The notes under the pieces: model-generated
Seen by the model: the letters and a program-made list of their open reading frames with translations, nothing else
Databases searched by the model: none
Told to the model about the DNA's origin: nothing
DNA from: CAUPWF01 sp964367905
Lineage (GTDB): Bacteria > Bacillota > Clostridia > Lachnospirales > Lachnospiraceae
Length of the DNA: 64,000 bases
Assembly (NCBI GenBank): GCA_964367905.1
Contig: CAYIZP010000012.1
Location: 10,645 to 74,644 of the forward strand
Direction of reading: 5' to 3'
Part shown: piece by piece, positions 8,580 to 15,808 of the stretch
How positions within the stretch are numbered: the stretch's first letter is position 1
Layout of the letters: each line of letters starts with the position of its first letter
Translations under genes and position numbers: made by a program

Positions 8580-9803
8580 TTACGCCTCCTCTTGTCCCTG
8601 GTAGAACAACTCTTTACTTTCGCGCATTGCTGAATCAGCCATAGCCAAGATGTGCTCTCGTCCCTCTTGCTTTATGGTATCATCTACCACAACCATACCC
8701 ACACTTGCTGAAATATTGATTTCTTCACTTTGATTTTTCATTGTGATATTATGCTCTATACGTTCAATCACCACCTTCATCCTCGCATCAATTGTTTCAT
8801 CGAGAATTACAAGAAACTCATCTCCGCCGATGCGTGCCACTACATCCGAATCTCGTACTGACTCGCTTATTGCATCTGCAATGCTTATAATCAATCGATC
8901 CCCAGCCTCATGCCCATAGGTATCATTAACATACTTCACTCCATTCACATCCACAAACAACACTCCGAACTGATAATCTGCAGCCTCACAAAACTCATCC
9001 AACAAATTCATCACATATCTTCTATTATATACACTTGTCAATGCATCTTTCGTGATTTTGTCATATAACTTTTCTTTTGTCTTCTCTATAAACTCTTGCT
9101 CATCTATTGCTGCATCTGATTTCCGTTTATAAAGTTTCGCATTCACTATTGTAATCCCATACATAAGCAAAACATAAAACGCCCCCAAAAGGTATATACC
9201 ACTTGCTAGCGAGATAACAATCTGTGCACCAAACATCTCATCGGATATCAACAACTGTGTTTGAATGGACAAATATAATACTGATACCAAAGTAGATGAC
9301 AAAAGTAGTACTGTATGTCTTCCTGCCGTTGTAACTCTTTGAATATAGATAACATCTATCTTTTTTTCTATATAAGGCAAAATCACAAGTGCAAGCAAAA
9401 CACAAGAAACTAACAACACTATTGCACTATAAATATTGTTTCCTGTAATCAATGTACTCGGCACATTCATCACGTGACTGAGTATCATTAATGTAGGAAT
9501 ATATATCGCTGCTATATGCATCATAAATACAGATGCTCCACAAACACATTGAAGTATATTCGCCTTGGATAGCATTCTAAACTCAACACATAAGACCACT
9601 ATAGCCAGAAAAAAGAATCCACTCACTGGTATCTTCATATTGTTATACCCTAAAAAAAGTACTGTATTTATAAGTGCTAACAAATATATATTCCATAATT
9701 TTTTTGTTCCATCAACTAGTATTTTTATTGCATATTTAAATATCTTTACTTGATATCCAAAAAACATCATGATACTTAGTATCATAACAATCAAATCATT
9801 CAT
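8580..9803 (-). CDS. Membrane-bound GGDEF diguanylate cyclase with I-site
   Basis: Second of a tandem pair, transcribed first. Residues 1-215 contain about seven hydrophobic segments and the C-terminal half is a GGDEF domain with canonical ARIGGDEFLVIL. The RxxD inhibition site (RDSD) lies five residues before GGDEF, so this enzyme is likely to be limited by its product, unlike its neighbour. The substrate-binding DVNGVKYVNDTYGHEAGD motif is intact. A good promoter lies upstream. No EAL or HD-GYP phosphodiesterase is nearby. Confidence 0.9.
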   Translation of the reverse strand: MNDLIVMILSIMMFFGYQVKIFKYAIKILVDGTKKLWNIYLLALINTVLFLGYNNMKIPVSGFFFLAIVVLCVEFRMLSKANILQCVCGASVFMMHIAAIYIPTLMILSHVMNVPSTLITGNNIYSAIVLLVSCVLLALVILPYIEKKIDVIYIQRVTTAGRHTVLLLSSTLVSVLYLSIQTQLLISDEMFGAQIVISLASGIYLLGAFYVLLMYGITIVNAKLYKRKSDAAIDEQEFIEKTKEKLYDKITKDALTSVYNRRYVMNLLDEFCEAADYQFGVLFVDVNGVKYVNDTYGHEAGDRLIISIADAISESVRDSDVVARIGGDEFLVILDETIDARMKVVIERIEHNITMKNQSEEINISASVGMVVVDDTIKQEGREHILAMADSAMRESKELFYQGQEEA

Positions 9804-9863
9804 CTTCTGTCTCTCCTAATAAGCAGCAATGTATCGTACTTAAAGTGCTTCTCTTATTGTAAA

Positions 9864-9892
9864 ATTATAACACTATATCCTTATATTATCAA
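9864..9892 (-). promoter_or_regulatory. Promoter for the diguanylate cyclase pair
   Basis: Minus-strand TTGATA and TATAAT with a 17-base spacer, about 60 bases before the ATG of the upstream GGDEF gene. Confidence 0.7.
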
Positions 9893-9912
9893 TATAATTC
9901 ATCTCCAAGCAC

Positions 9913-10833
9913 TTATACCCTTAATATATATTGCTCCGCACTCGTGATTGCATTCGCCCCGTCTGAAACTGCCGTCACAATTTGTCGAAGCTGCTTTTTT
10001 CTCACATCTCCTGCTGCATAGACCCCCTCTATGTTCGTTACTGTGCATTCATCTGCAATGATGTATCCTTCTTCCATCTCTACCACACCCTCAAACACTC
10101 TGCTATTGGGCGTAATTCCAACTGCGATAAATACACCATCCACATCCAGTTCAAACTCCTCATCCGTCTCTAAATTTTGCACACTCATACTTTCAACTTT
10201 CTCCACTCCATTGATGGACAAAACCTTACTACTCCATAAGATAGATATATTATCTATTGCTTTAATCTGCTCCTGCAGATATCTTGCACCTCGTAACGCA
10301 TCTCTTCTTGGTAAAAGATACACCTGTTCACACATTCGAGAGAGAAAGATCGCGTCTTCCAATGCCACATCCCCACCGCCGATTACTGCTGTCGTCTTAT
10401 TGCGAAAAAAAGCACCATCACACGTTGCACAGTACCCAACACCTCGCCCCCGAAGTTCATCCTCGCCTTTTACACCCAATTTTCTATGTGTTGCTCCTGT
10501 TGCAATGATAATTGTCTTAGCCTTATACTCATTTCCTTTGCATATAATCTTTTTGATATTATCTTCGCCATCCACAATTACCTCTACCACTTCATCAAAT
10601 ATAAAATTGGCACCTAAGTTCTCTGCATGTTCACGAAACTTCATTCCCAATTCAAAGCCATTAGTGCCTGGTAGACCAGGATAGTTATCCACCTCATAAG
10701 TTAACAAGACTTGTCCACCACTCATGGTTTCTTTTTCTATCACTAACGTCTCCAATCGTGCACGTTGTGCATAAATTGCTGCTGATAACCCTGCTGGTCC
10801 TGACCCTATAATCACAACATCATACGTATTCAT
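9913..10833 (-). CDS. trxB: Thioredoxin reductase
   Basis: FAD- and NADPH-dependent reductase of thioredoxin. I chose the ATG that follows GGAGGAGATAGA, giving 306 residues; the longer frame adds nine residues without a ribosome site. The FAD motif GSGPAGLSAAIYAQRA is at the N-terminus, the redox-active pair in YCATCDGAFF is near residue 135, the NADPH motif GGGDVALEDAI is near residue 155, and the C-terminal GDVRKKQLRQI FAD motif is present. No thioredoxin gene is adjacent. A pair of identical palindromic repeats lies just upstream. Confidence 0.93.
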   Translation of the reverse strand: MNTYDVVIIGSGPAGLSAAIYAQRARLETLVIEKETMSGGQVLLTYEVDNYPGLPGTNGFELGMKFREHAENLGANFIFDEVVEVIVDGEDNIKKIICKGNEYKAKTIIIATGATHRKLGVKGEDELRGRGVGYCATCDGAFFRNKTTAVIGGGDVALEDAIFLSRMCEQVYLLPRRDALRGARYLQEQIKAIDNISILWSSKVLSINGVEKVESMSVQNLETDEEFELDVDGVFIAVGITPNSRVFEGVVEMEEGYIIADECTVTNIEGVYAAGDVRKKQLRQIVTAVSDGANAITSAEQYILRV

Positions 10834-10869
10834 TCTATCTCCTCCATCATTCATTATCACATTATCATT

Positions 10870-10910
10870 TTGTACAACTTCTTAATGTTTTCATAAGAAT
10901 TGTACAACTT
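10870..10910. promoter_or_regulatory. Two identical TTGTACAACTT repeats upstream of trxB
   Basis: The same 11-base string occurs at 10870-10880 and 10900-10910, exactly 30 bases apart. Each contains the perfect palindrome TTGTACAA. The position, 40-80 bases before the trxB ATG, suggests binding sites for a dimeric regulator, possibly redox-linked. No known box is recognised. Confidence 0.4.
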
Positions 10911-10980
10911 TTATTATTTAACGTCAATTATATTTCAAATATTCGCAATTATATTTAAATTTTTCCACCTAATAATCCAA

Positions 10981-11017
10981 AAAAGTTATAACAAACTGTA
11001 TATTTGTTATAACTTTT
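10981..11017 (-). terminator. Terminator downstream of the CASTOR-like channel gene
   Basis: A perfect 15-base inverted repeat (AAAAGTTATAACAAA and its complement, 7-base loop) with flanking A and T runs. It lies ten bases after the channel gene's stop codon and separates it from trxB. Confidence 0.8.
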
Positions 11018-11026
11018 CTGTTCTTC

Positions 11027-12877
11027 TCAATCCATAGCTAATGAAATAATTCCATCTTGTTCCCCAAATTTAACCTTGGTAGATTTCTCTGGGTTTGTAA
11101 TGATCTCGAATTTTTTTCCATTCTGTTTCTTATATCCAATCGCAATCTCATTGTGTTCTTTTAAAACATCTGTAATAGTATAAAAGTCCATCTCTGTATC
11201 TAATTTCACATAATAAGAAGCATCTCTGATATAGATTTCTGAACCTTCTGCTCTTAGTAGCTCTTGAAACACATCCGACAACGAGCGATTCTCTGCAATC
11301 TGCGTCAACATCAAATTGATAATATTGGAGCCAACCACCAAGTCATTTGCTTCCGCAACCTTAGCTAATCTTTGATTTGCAACATCCTTCATCTCACTAG
11401 TAATACTAAATGTCCAACTGTTTATTTTTGCAATATCTCGTAAGTGAATTAACCTCAACAATGTCATTGCATCGGATGTCTCACTATCACAATCATCACT
11501 TAATAACAATACATGGTTCATTTCCGCATGAGTCAATCGTTCTAAATTGTCTCTATCATTTACATCACAATTTTCACAAGTCAAGATAACATTCCGTAGC
11601 TTCCCTGCCAATTCTGTAATGCTATCTGGTATAAACGCATTCGCTACTGTTACCCGAGAGCCGCTCCCCATGAACTCATCTACCTCTAAGACAATCTGTT
11701 CCACTTTCGCATTTGCTCCGACAATCAACAAATCCAAAACCTCTTCTTGCAATTTCCCCTCTGCTTTTACATCAACTTGAATAGGTATTTGACATTTCTC
11801 CACCTTTGCCATCCCGTCATCTTCCACAAGTAATAGCAGCTCGTCTGTTTCTTTTAGAATTACATCCTTCTGCGGATTAAGCACTACCTGTCCGTCACGT
11901 TTATATCCAAAGACCACGGCTTTCTTAAAGTAATTCAATACGTCCCCGAACATTTCCCCCTTTAACTCTGGGAATGTTTCAAAATACAACTCATCCCCAT
12001 CATAGTCGAACAACTCAATCAGCACATCTGAAAGCCCAGGGTATCTACATGTTTGAGCAATAATTCGTGATATCGCATCTTGAACCAGAACAATCTCAGC
12101 ATTGCCTTCTGATATAATCTTTGCTGCATGATAATTTGATTCATCGTATATCGTCGCAACAATGTGTGGTTTTTCTCCTTGCCCCTTATGCCGATTGAGA
12201 TAGTTATTAATCCCTAAGATCGACTTAATTGTAATCAAATCACGGTCTTCATTAATAATAATGCAACGAGCTTTTTCAATAGAGCATTTTGTGAGCATGA
12301 AGAAATCTGTAATATTTCCCTTTCGTGTAATGATTCTCGTAGTCTTTAAGTCTGTAATCATCTCGGCGATTGCCGTATCTATCATTTCTTTGTCGTCATC
12401 GGCAAGAATCACGATACAACCATCTTTGTGATTCTCATTTGCTTCTATTGTTTCCGAAATCAATGAATATATATTATTGTTAAATCCTAGAATTACTGTA
12501 TGGTTTTCCTCAATTACTCTTGAGGTTCCTTTTTTTAGATCATATAACTTCTCTTCAAACCCCGTGGTAATAATACCAATTAAGATACTGGTAACGAACA
12601 ATCCGCACAAGGTCACAAGTGACATTACTACTAAGAAACCAATATTATCTGTCCCTGCACCTGTTATTGTGCCTGCATCAATTACATGCATAACACCAGC
12701 CCATACATTAGCACCCACTGTTGAACCATCGCCATTCACAAACACGAGTATAATTCCCGCAACAACTACTACCAATGCAGTTGCCAAGAATAACATCCCT
12801 ACCAATGTTACTGCACCTTTTGCCATCAAGTTATCAAATCTGTAATTCAGTTTTTCCTTAAATCTCACCTTGTCCAT
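11027..12877 (-). CDS. CASTOR/POLLUX-like ion channel with RCK-type regulatory domains
   Basis: Predicted inner-membrane cation channel with cytoplasmic nucleotide-binding domains. Hydrophobic segments lie near residues 18-48 and 80-108, with a pore-loop-like stretch (HVIDAGTITGAG) between them. A Rossmann-type RCK domain follows, starting TVILGFNNNIYSLISE near residue 129, then a second one near residue 380 (LDLLIVGANAKVEQIV). This order (two helices with one pore loop, tandem RCK, about 600 residues) fits the CASTOR/POLLUX family known from plant symbiosis channels and its bacterial homologues. The ion is not readable from sequence. It is preceded by a MATE exporter gene on the same strand, 36 bases away. 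Confidence 0.82.
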   Translation of the reverse strand: MDKVRFKEKLNYRFDNLMAKGAVTLVGMLFLATALVVVVAGIILVFVNGDGSTVGANVWAGVMHVIDAGTITGAGTDNIGFLVVMSLVTLCGLFVTSILIGIITTGFEEKLYDLKKGTSRVIEENHTVILGFNNNIYSLISETIEANENHKDGCIVILADDDKEMIDTAIAEMITDLKTTRIITRKGNITDFFMLTKCSIEKARCIIINEDRDLITIKSILGINNYLNRHKGQGEKPHIVATIYDESNYHAAKIISEGNAEIVLVQDAISRIIAQTCRYPGLSDVLIELFDYDGDELYFETFPELKGEMFGDVLNYFKKAVVFGYKRDGQVVLNPQKDVILKETDELLLLVEDDGMAKVEKCQIPIQVDVKAEGKLQEEVLDLLIVGANAKVEQIVLEVDEFMGSGSRVTVANAFIPDSITELAGKLRNVILTCENCDVNDRDNLERLTHAEMNHVLLLSDDCDSETSDAMTLLRLIHLRDIAKINSWTFSITSEMKDVANQRLAKVAEANDLVVGSNIINLMLTQIAENRSLSDVFQELLRAEGSEIYIRDASYYVKLDTEMDFYTITDVLKEHNEIAIGYKKQNGKKFEIITNPEKSTKVKFGEQDGIISLAMD

Positions 12878-12913
12878 CTCGCCCCTCCTCTACTTCTACT
12901 GCTCGCGTATTGC

Positions 12914-14254
12914 TTATACCGCAATCATTCTCTTTGTCATTTTATTTATATACCAGTAATAATATGGCACTAACGGGATCAATGCCGATAACCATGCAAT
13001 TGGATCCGTTAAACTAATCGCGATAAACTGTAATGATTCAAATAGAAATACAATCGTCAAGCCACGCGCGATTAACTCTGCAATTCCCCCTAGAAGTGGT
13101 ACCAAGCCATTCCCTAATCCCTGTAGTGCATTTCGATACACAAAGATTAATCCTAATGGAATATAGAACCATAGACATATGTGGAATAGTTGTCTTGATA
13201 TCTCTACCAATTGCCCATTCGTATCCTCCGCAAATAACACAATCAGATGCGGACAGATAAAATAGGCTACTGCCATTGCGATTACGCAATACCCAGTTAC
13301 AATCTTCAGTGCCGCCGACACCCCTTGCTTCACTCGTTCGAACTTCATCGCTCCAAAGTTCTGTCCCACAAAACTTGCAAGCGCCGCTCCAACCGCAATC
13401 GGAAACTGGATCAAAATTCCTTGAATCTTCATAGATCCTGAGAATGCTGCAATATGTAGCGAGCCTAACAAATTCAGAGAACCTTGCACAATCATTGTCC
13501 CGATGGCTGTAATTGAAAATTGTAACGCCATTGGAATTCCGATTCCTAACAATTGAATCATCGTAGCAGCTCTAAATTGTCCCTCCTCTTTCGAGAAACG
13601 TATCTCTGGATATTTTCTCAAAACGTAAATCAAGCACAGCACACCTGAAATCACTTGAGACAGAACTGTTGCATAGCCTGCTCCTGCAACACCAAATGGC
13701 AATACTGCCACAAAAAGTATGTCCAATCCAATATTAATCACTGAAGAAAACGCAAGAAAATACAGTGGTGTCTTGCTATCTCCCATTGCTCTCGCAATGG
13801 ATGCCAACATATTGTATAAGAAACTAGCTATCAGCCCTGCATAAATAACGGTAATATATGATTTTGTATCATAATAAATCTCTTCTGGCGTATTCATAAG
13901 CTGTAAGATTGTATCATTTGCTAGCAACAACCCCGCTGTCATAACTATCACAAACCCAATACAGATATATGTTGAAATAGCCACATAATGTCTTAACCTT
14001 CTATCATCTTTTGCTCCATATGCTTGAGATATCAAAACTCCAAATCCATTGGTAAGACCTACTACCCAGCCGATGACCAAAAATATAATCGATCCTGTCA
14101 TACCAACAGCAGCCAAAGCATCTACTCCCAAGAATTGCCCTACAATTATAATATCCACTACATTATATAAATTCTGAAATAGGTTCCCCACTAGTATCGG
14201 CAACATAAAAAGCAATATCTTCTTCAATGGACTTCCCTGTGTTAAATCATTCAT
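12914..14254 (-). CDS. MATE family multidrug/sodium efflux protein
   Basis: Cation-coupled exporter with twelve predicted membrane segments across about 446 residues. The N-terminus (LTQGSPLKKILLFMLPILVGNLFQNLYNVVD) is characteristic of the DinF/NorM-like MATE proteins of clostridia, and the two-lobed internal symmetry is clear from a second hydrophobic repeat starting near residue 235. I chose the ATG at MNDLTQG, which has AAAGGA six bases upstream. It sits upstream of the channel gene on the same strand and may be co-transcribed. The substrate cannot be predicted. Confidence 0.9.
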   Translation of the reverse strand: MNDLTQGSPLKKILLFMLPILVGNLFQNLYNVVDIIIVGQFLGVDALAAVGMTGSIIFLVIGWVVGLTNGFGVLISQAYGAKDDRRLRHYVAISTYICIGFVIVMTAGLLLANDTILQLMNTPEEIYYDTKSYITVIYAGLIASFLYNMLASIARAMGDSKTPLYFLAFSSVINIGLDILFVAVLPFGVAGAGYATVLSQVISGVLCLIYVLRKYPEIRFSKEEGQFRAATMIQLLGIGIPMALQFSITAIGTMIVQGSLNLLGSLHIAAFSGSMKIQGILIQFPIAVGAALASFVGQNFGAMKFERVKQGVSAALKIVTGYCVIAMAVAYFICPHLIVLFAEDTNGQLVEISRQLFHICLWFYIPLGLIFVYRNALQGLGNGLVPLLGGIAELIARGLTIVFLFESLQFIAISLTDPIAWLSALIPLVPYYYWYINKMTKRMIAV

Positions 14255-14379
14255 ATGTATCCTTTCTTTCCACAACTAGAATGTATCATTTCGTACTTGT
14301 TCAAGGTATTATATAACATCTGTATCCCACTTACAAGAAATAAATTTGCATTTTCTGTAATTTTTTTATAAAATTTTTA

Positions 14380-14408
14380 TTGACTTTTGATTCTATTTAT
14401 AGTAATAT
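14380..14408 (+). promoter_or_regulatory. Promoter of the tRNA-Arg gene
   Basis: TTGACT and TAATAT with an optimal 17-base spacer, ending about 20 bases before the mature tRNA. Confidence 0.8.
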
Positions 14409-14429
14409 TATCTTTGCTGTTAAAGCAAT

Positions 14430-14503
14430 GTGGGTGTAGCTCAGCTGGATAGAGCGTTTGGCTACGGACCAAAAGGTCGGGAGTTCGAATCTTCTCACCC
14501 ACG
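14430..14503 (+). tRNA. tRNA-Arg (anticodon ACG)
   Basis: A full cloverleaf of 74 bases. The acceptor stem is GTGGGTG with CACCCAC, the D arm has GCTC/GAGC, the anticodon stem is TTTGG/CCAAA with loop CTACGGA giving anticodon ACG, and the T arm carries TTCGAAT. The discriminator base is G. The CCA end is not encoded. It stands alone between its own promoter and terminator. Confidence 0.96.
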
Positions 14504-14506
14504 TAG

Positions 14507-14537
14507 AAAAAAGGATGCGAATTTCGCATCCTTTTTT
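14507..14537 (+). terminator. Terminator after tRNA-Arg
   Basis: GGATGCGAA and TTCGCATCC form a perfect stem flanked by six A and six T, starting four bases after the tRNA. The symmetry lets it also serve the convergent nuclease gene. Confidence 0.88.
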
Positions 14538-14563
14538 CTTGTTGAAATACAGCTTTCATGCCA

Positions 14564-15502
14564 TCAATTATTTTCATTGCCAAGTAGTGTCTTTTGTACT
14601 TTCCGGACTTCTTCTAACGAAACCTGTAAAATCTCTTGAATCTCTTCTACCGATATCCCTCTATTCAACATACTACATATTATTTTTTCACGCTCTTCTG
14701 CTCTTCCTTCTGCTCTTCCTTCTGCTCTTCCTTCTGCTCTTCCTTCTGCTCTTCCTTCCGCAAGCCCCTTTGCACGTGACTCCGCTTCCCAAATTTTTCT
14801 AACCGCTTCTTCGTCATATTCTGTTAATATACTACACATCACTTCATCCCTTTCCGTTTCCAACAAATCTCTTAGAATGTTATGTGCGATGCAATACTCA
14901 ACCGTCTTATATGCAGCAGTTTCAATGTCCAGCTCTTTTTGGAACTCCCTTAATATATCCACAAACTCGGAGTACTCGCCTAAAGTCTTGCACTGCTCTT
15001 TTAATTCATCATTAAACCCTTTGTTTATGTTGATCACAATCACCTTGAGCTCTAGATTCGGGTCGTTCCCTCTTGGTGATATTCCGTATAAATCAGATAG
15101 CTTCAAAACCTCTCGCTCTCCCATTGTTCTTTTCCCATTGTAAAATACAATGAAGCTAGGGTAAGGAATTTGAATTGGTGTTGAGCCATAGACTGCATCG
15201 CTATAAACCAACTTTTGAAATTGTTTTGCAACATACAACAAAAAACGAAATGGCATATTGGGATTTTTTGTTGCTTGATGTTCAAATAGATTGAGCGTAT
15301 TGTTAATCATAAATGACACATCATTTTTCATTCCCAAATACACCGTGTTTTCTAATGTTGTTACAATCAAATCCTCTACATTCGTATAATTGGTACCATT
15401 CAATGCATTGTAGACCTCTAATTTTACGTGATCGGGTTTCATGACTAGGTTGAATAAGCGATCTTTCACCTTTCGATTTGTTCTAATTTCCAATTGTTCC
15501 AT
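14564..15502 (-). CDS. Rpn family recombination-promoting nuclease / putative transposase (PD-(D/E)XK)
   Basis: Member of the Rpn/YhgA-like family, PD-(D/E)XK-type DNA nucleases once called transposases. I chose the ATG at MEQLEIRTN, which follows AAAGGAG and gives 312 residues. The N-terminal part (KVKDRLFNLVMKPD near residue 10, YLGMKNDVSFM near 60) is the nuclease core. A linker of repeated Glu-Gly-Arg-Ala follows near residues 255-278, then a small C-terminal domain. Some Rpn proteins defend against phage, with the C-terminal part made separately as an antitoxin; whether that happens here is unknown. A second, internally deleted copy lies about 10 kb away. Confidence 0.85.
   Translation of the reverse strand: MEQLEIRTNRKVKDRLFNLVMKPDHVKLEVYNALNGTNYTNVEDLIVTTLENTVYLGMKNDVSFMINNTLNLFEHQATKNPNMPFRFLLYVAKQFQKLVYSDAVYGSTPIQIPYPSFIVFYNGKRTMGEREVLKLSDLYGISPRGNDPNLELKVIVININKGFNDELKEQCKTLGEYSEFVDILREFQKELDIETAAYKTVEYCIAHNILRDLLETERDEVMCSILTEYDEEAVRKIWEAESRAKGLAEGRAEGRAEGRAEGRAEGRAEEREKIICSMLNRGISVEEIQEILQVSLEEVRKVQKTLLGNENN
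14701..14760. repeat. In-frame 12-base tandem repeat inside the Rpn gene
   Basis: Four identical copies of CTCTTCCTTCTG and one copy with a single change run head to tail. On the coding strand they specify repeated Ala-Glu-Gly-Arg. Because the unit is a multiple of three, slippage would lengthen or shorten the linker without breaking the frame. Confidence 0.9.
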
Positions 15503-15735
15503 ATACTTCTCCTTTCGTATTGTATGACCTACCAAGAAGAAGCTTACTCATCTCATTTGATTGATTTAGATATTTTTGCGCCCATCATGAATAATGAACT
15601 GATTTGTTTTCTTGCTTACAGTATAAAATAATATGTTTGGATTTTCAACCGTTTAGACAATAATTACGGTAAGAATAATGGTGCTAGAAATTTGATAGAG
15701 CAAACCTCTCTTTGATGATACCATTCTACCATATT
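15503..15735 (-). repeat. Conserved 5' leader of the Rpn gene (copy 1)
   Basis: This stretch before the Rpn start matches the stretch before the deleted second copy at several points in the same order: AAGAAGAAGCTTAC, TTTTCAACC and ACCTCTCTT. No open frame is present. It may be the promoter and leader carried along when the gene was duplicated. The remaining bases to 15808 show no gene. Confidence 0.6.
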
Positions 15736-15808
15736 TCCATAGTCAAAACAAGAGGCTTGTTCTCTCAAATGTGGTCGGATCTGTAAATGATATTTTCACT
15801 CCCTCCAG

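Noticed and set aside
14377..14583. Minus-strand open frame across the tRNA gene (peptide with RTPDLLVRSQTLYPAELHPH)
   Set aside because: This is the well-known false protein read from the antisense of a tRNA gene. The cloverleaf, promoter and terminator explain the bases.
14701..14760. Tandem repeat as a minisatellite outside a gene
   Set aside because: It is in frame inside the Rpn gene and a multiple of three, so it is a coding repeat.
15503..15808. Possible cobalamin riboswitch near the corrinoid genes
   Set aside because: No B12-box (GCCACTG-like) or characteristic stems were found here, upstream of the corrinoid protein, or upstream of the URO-D genes.
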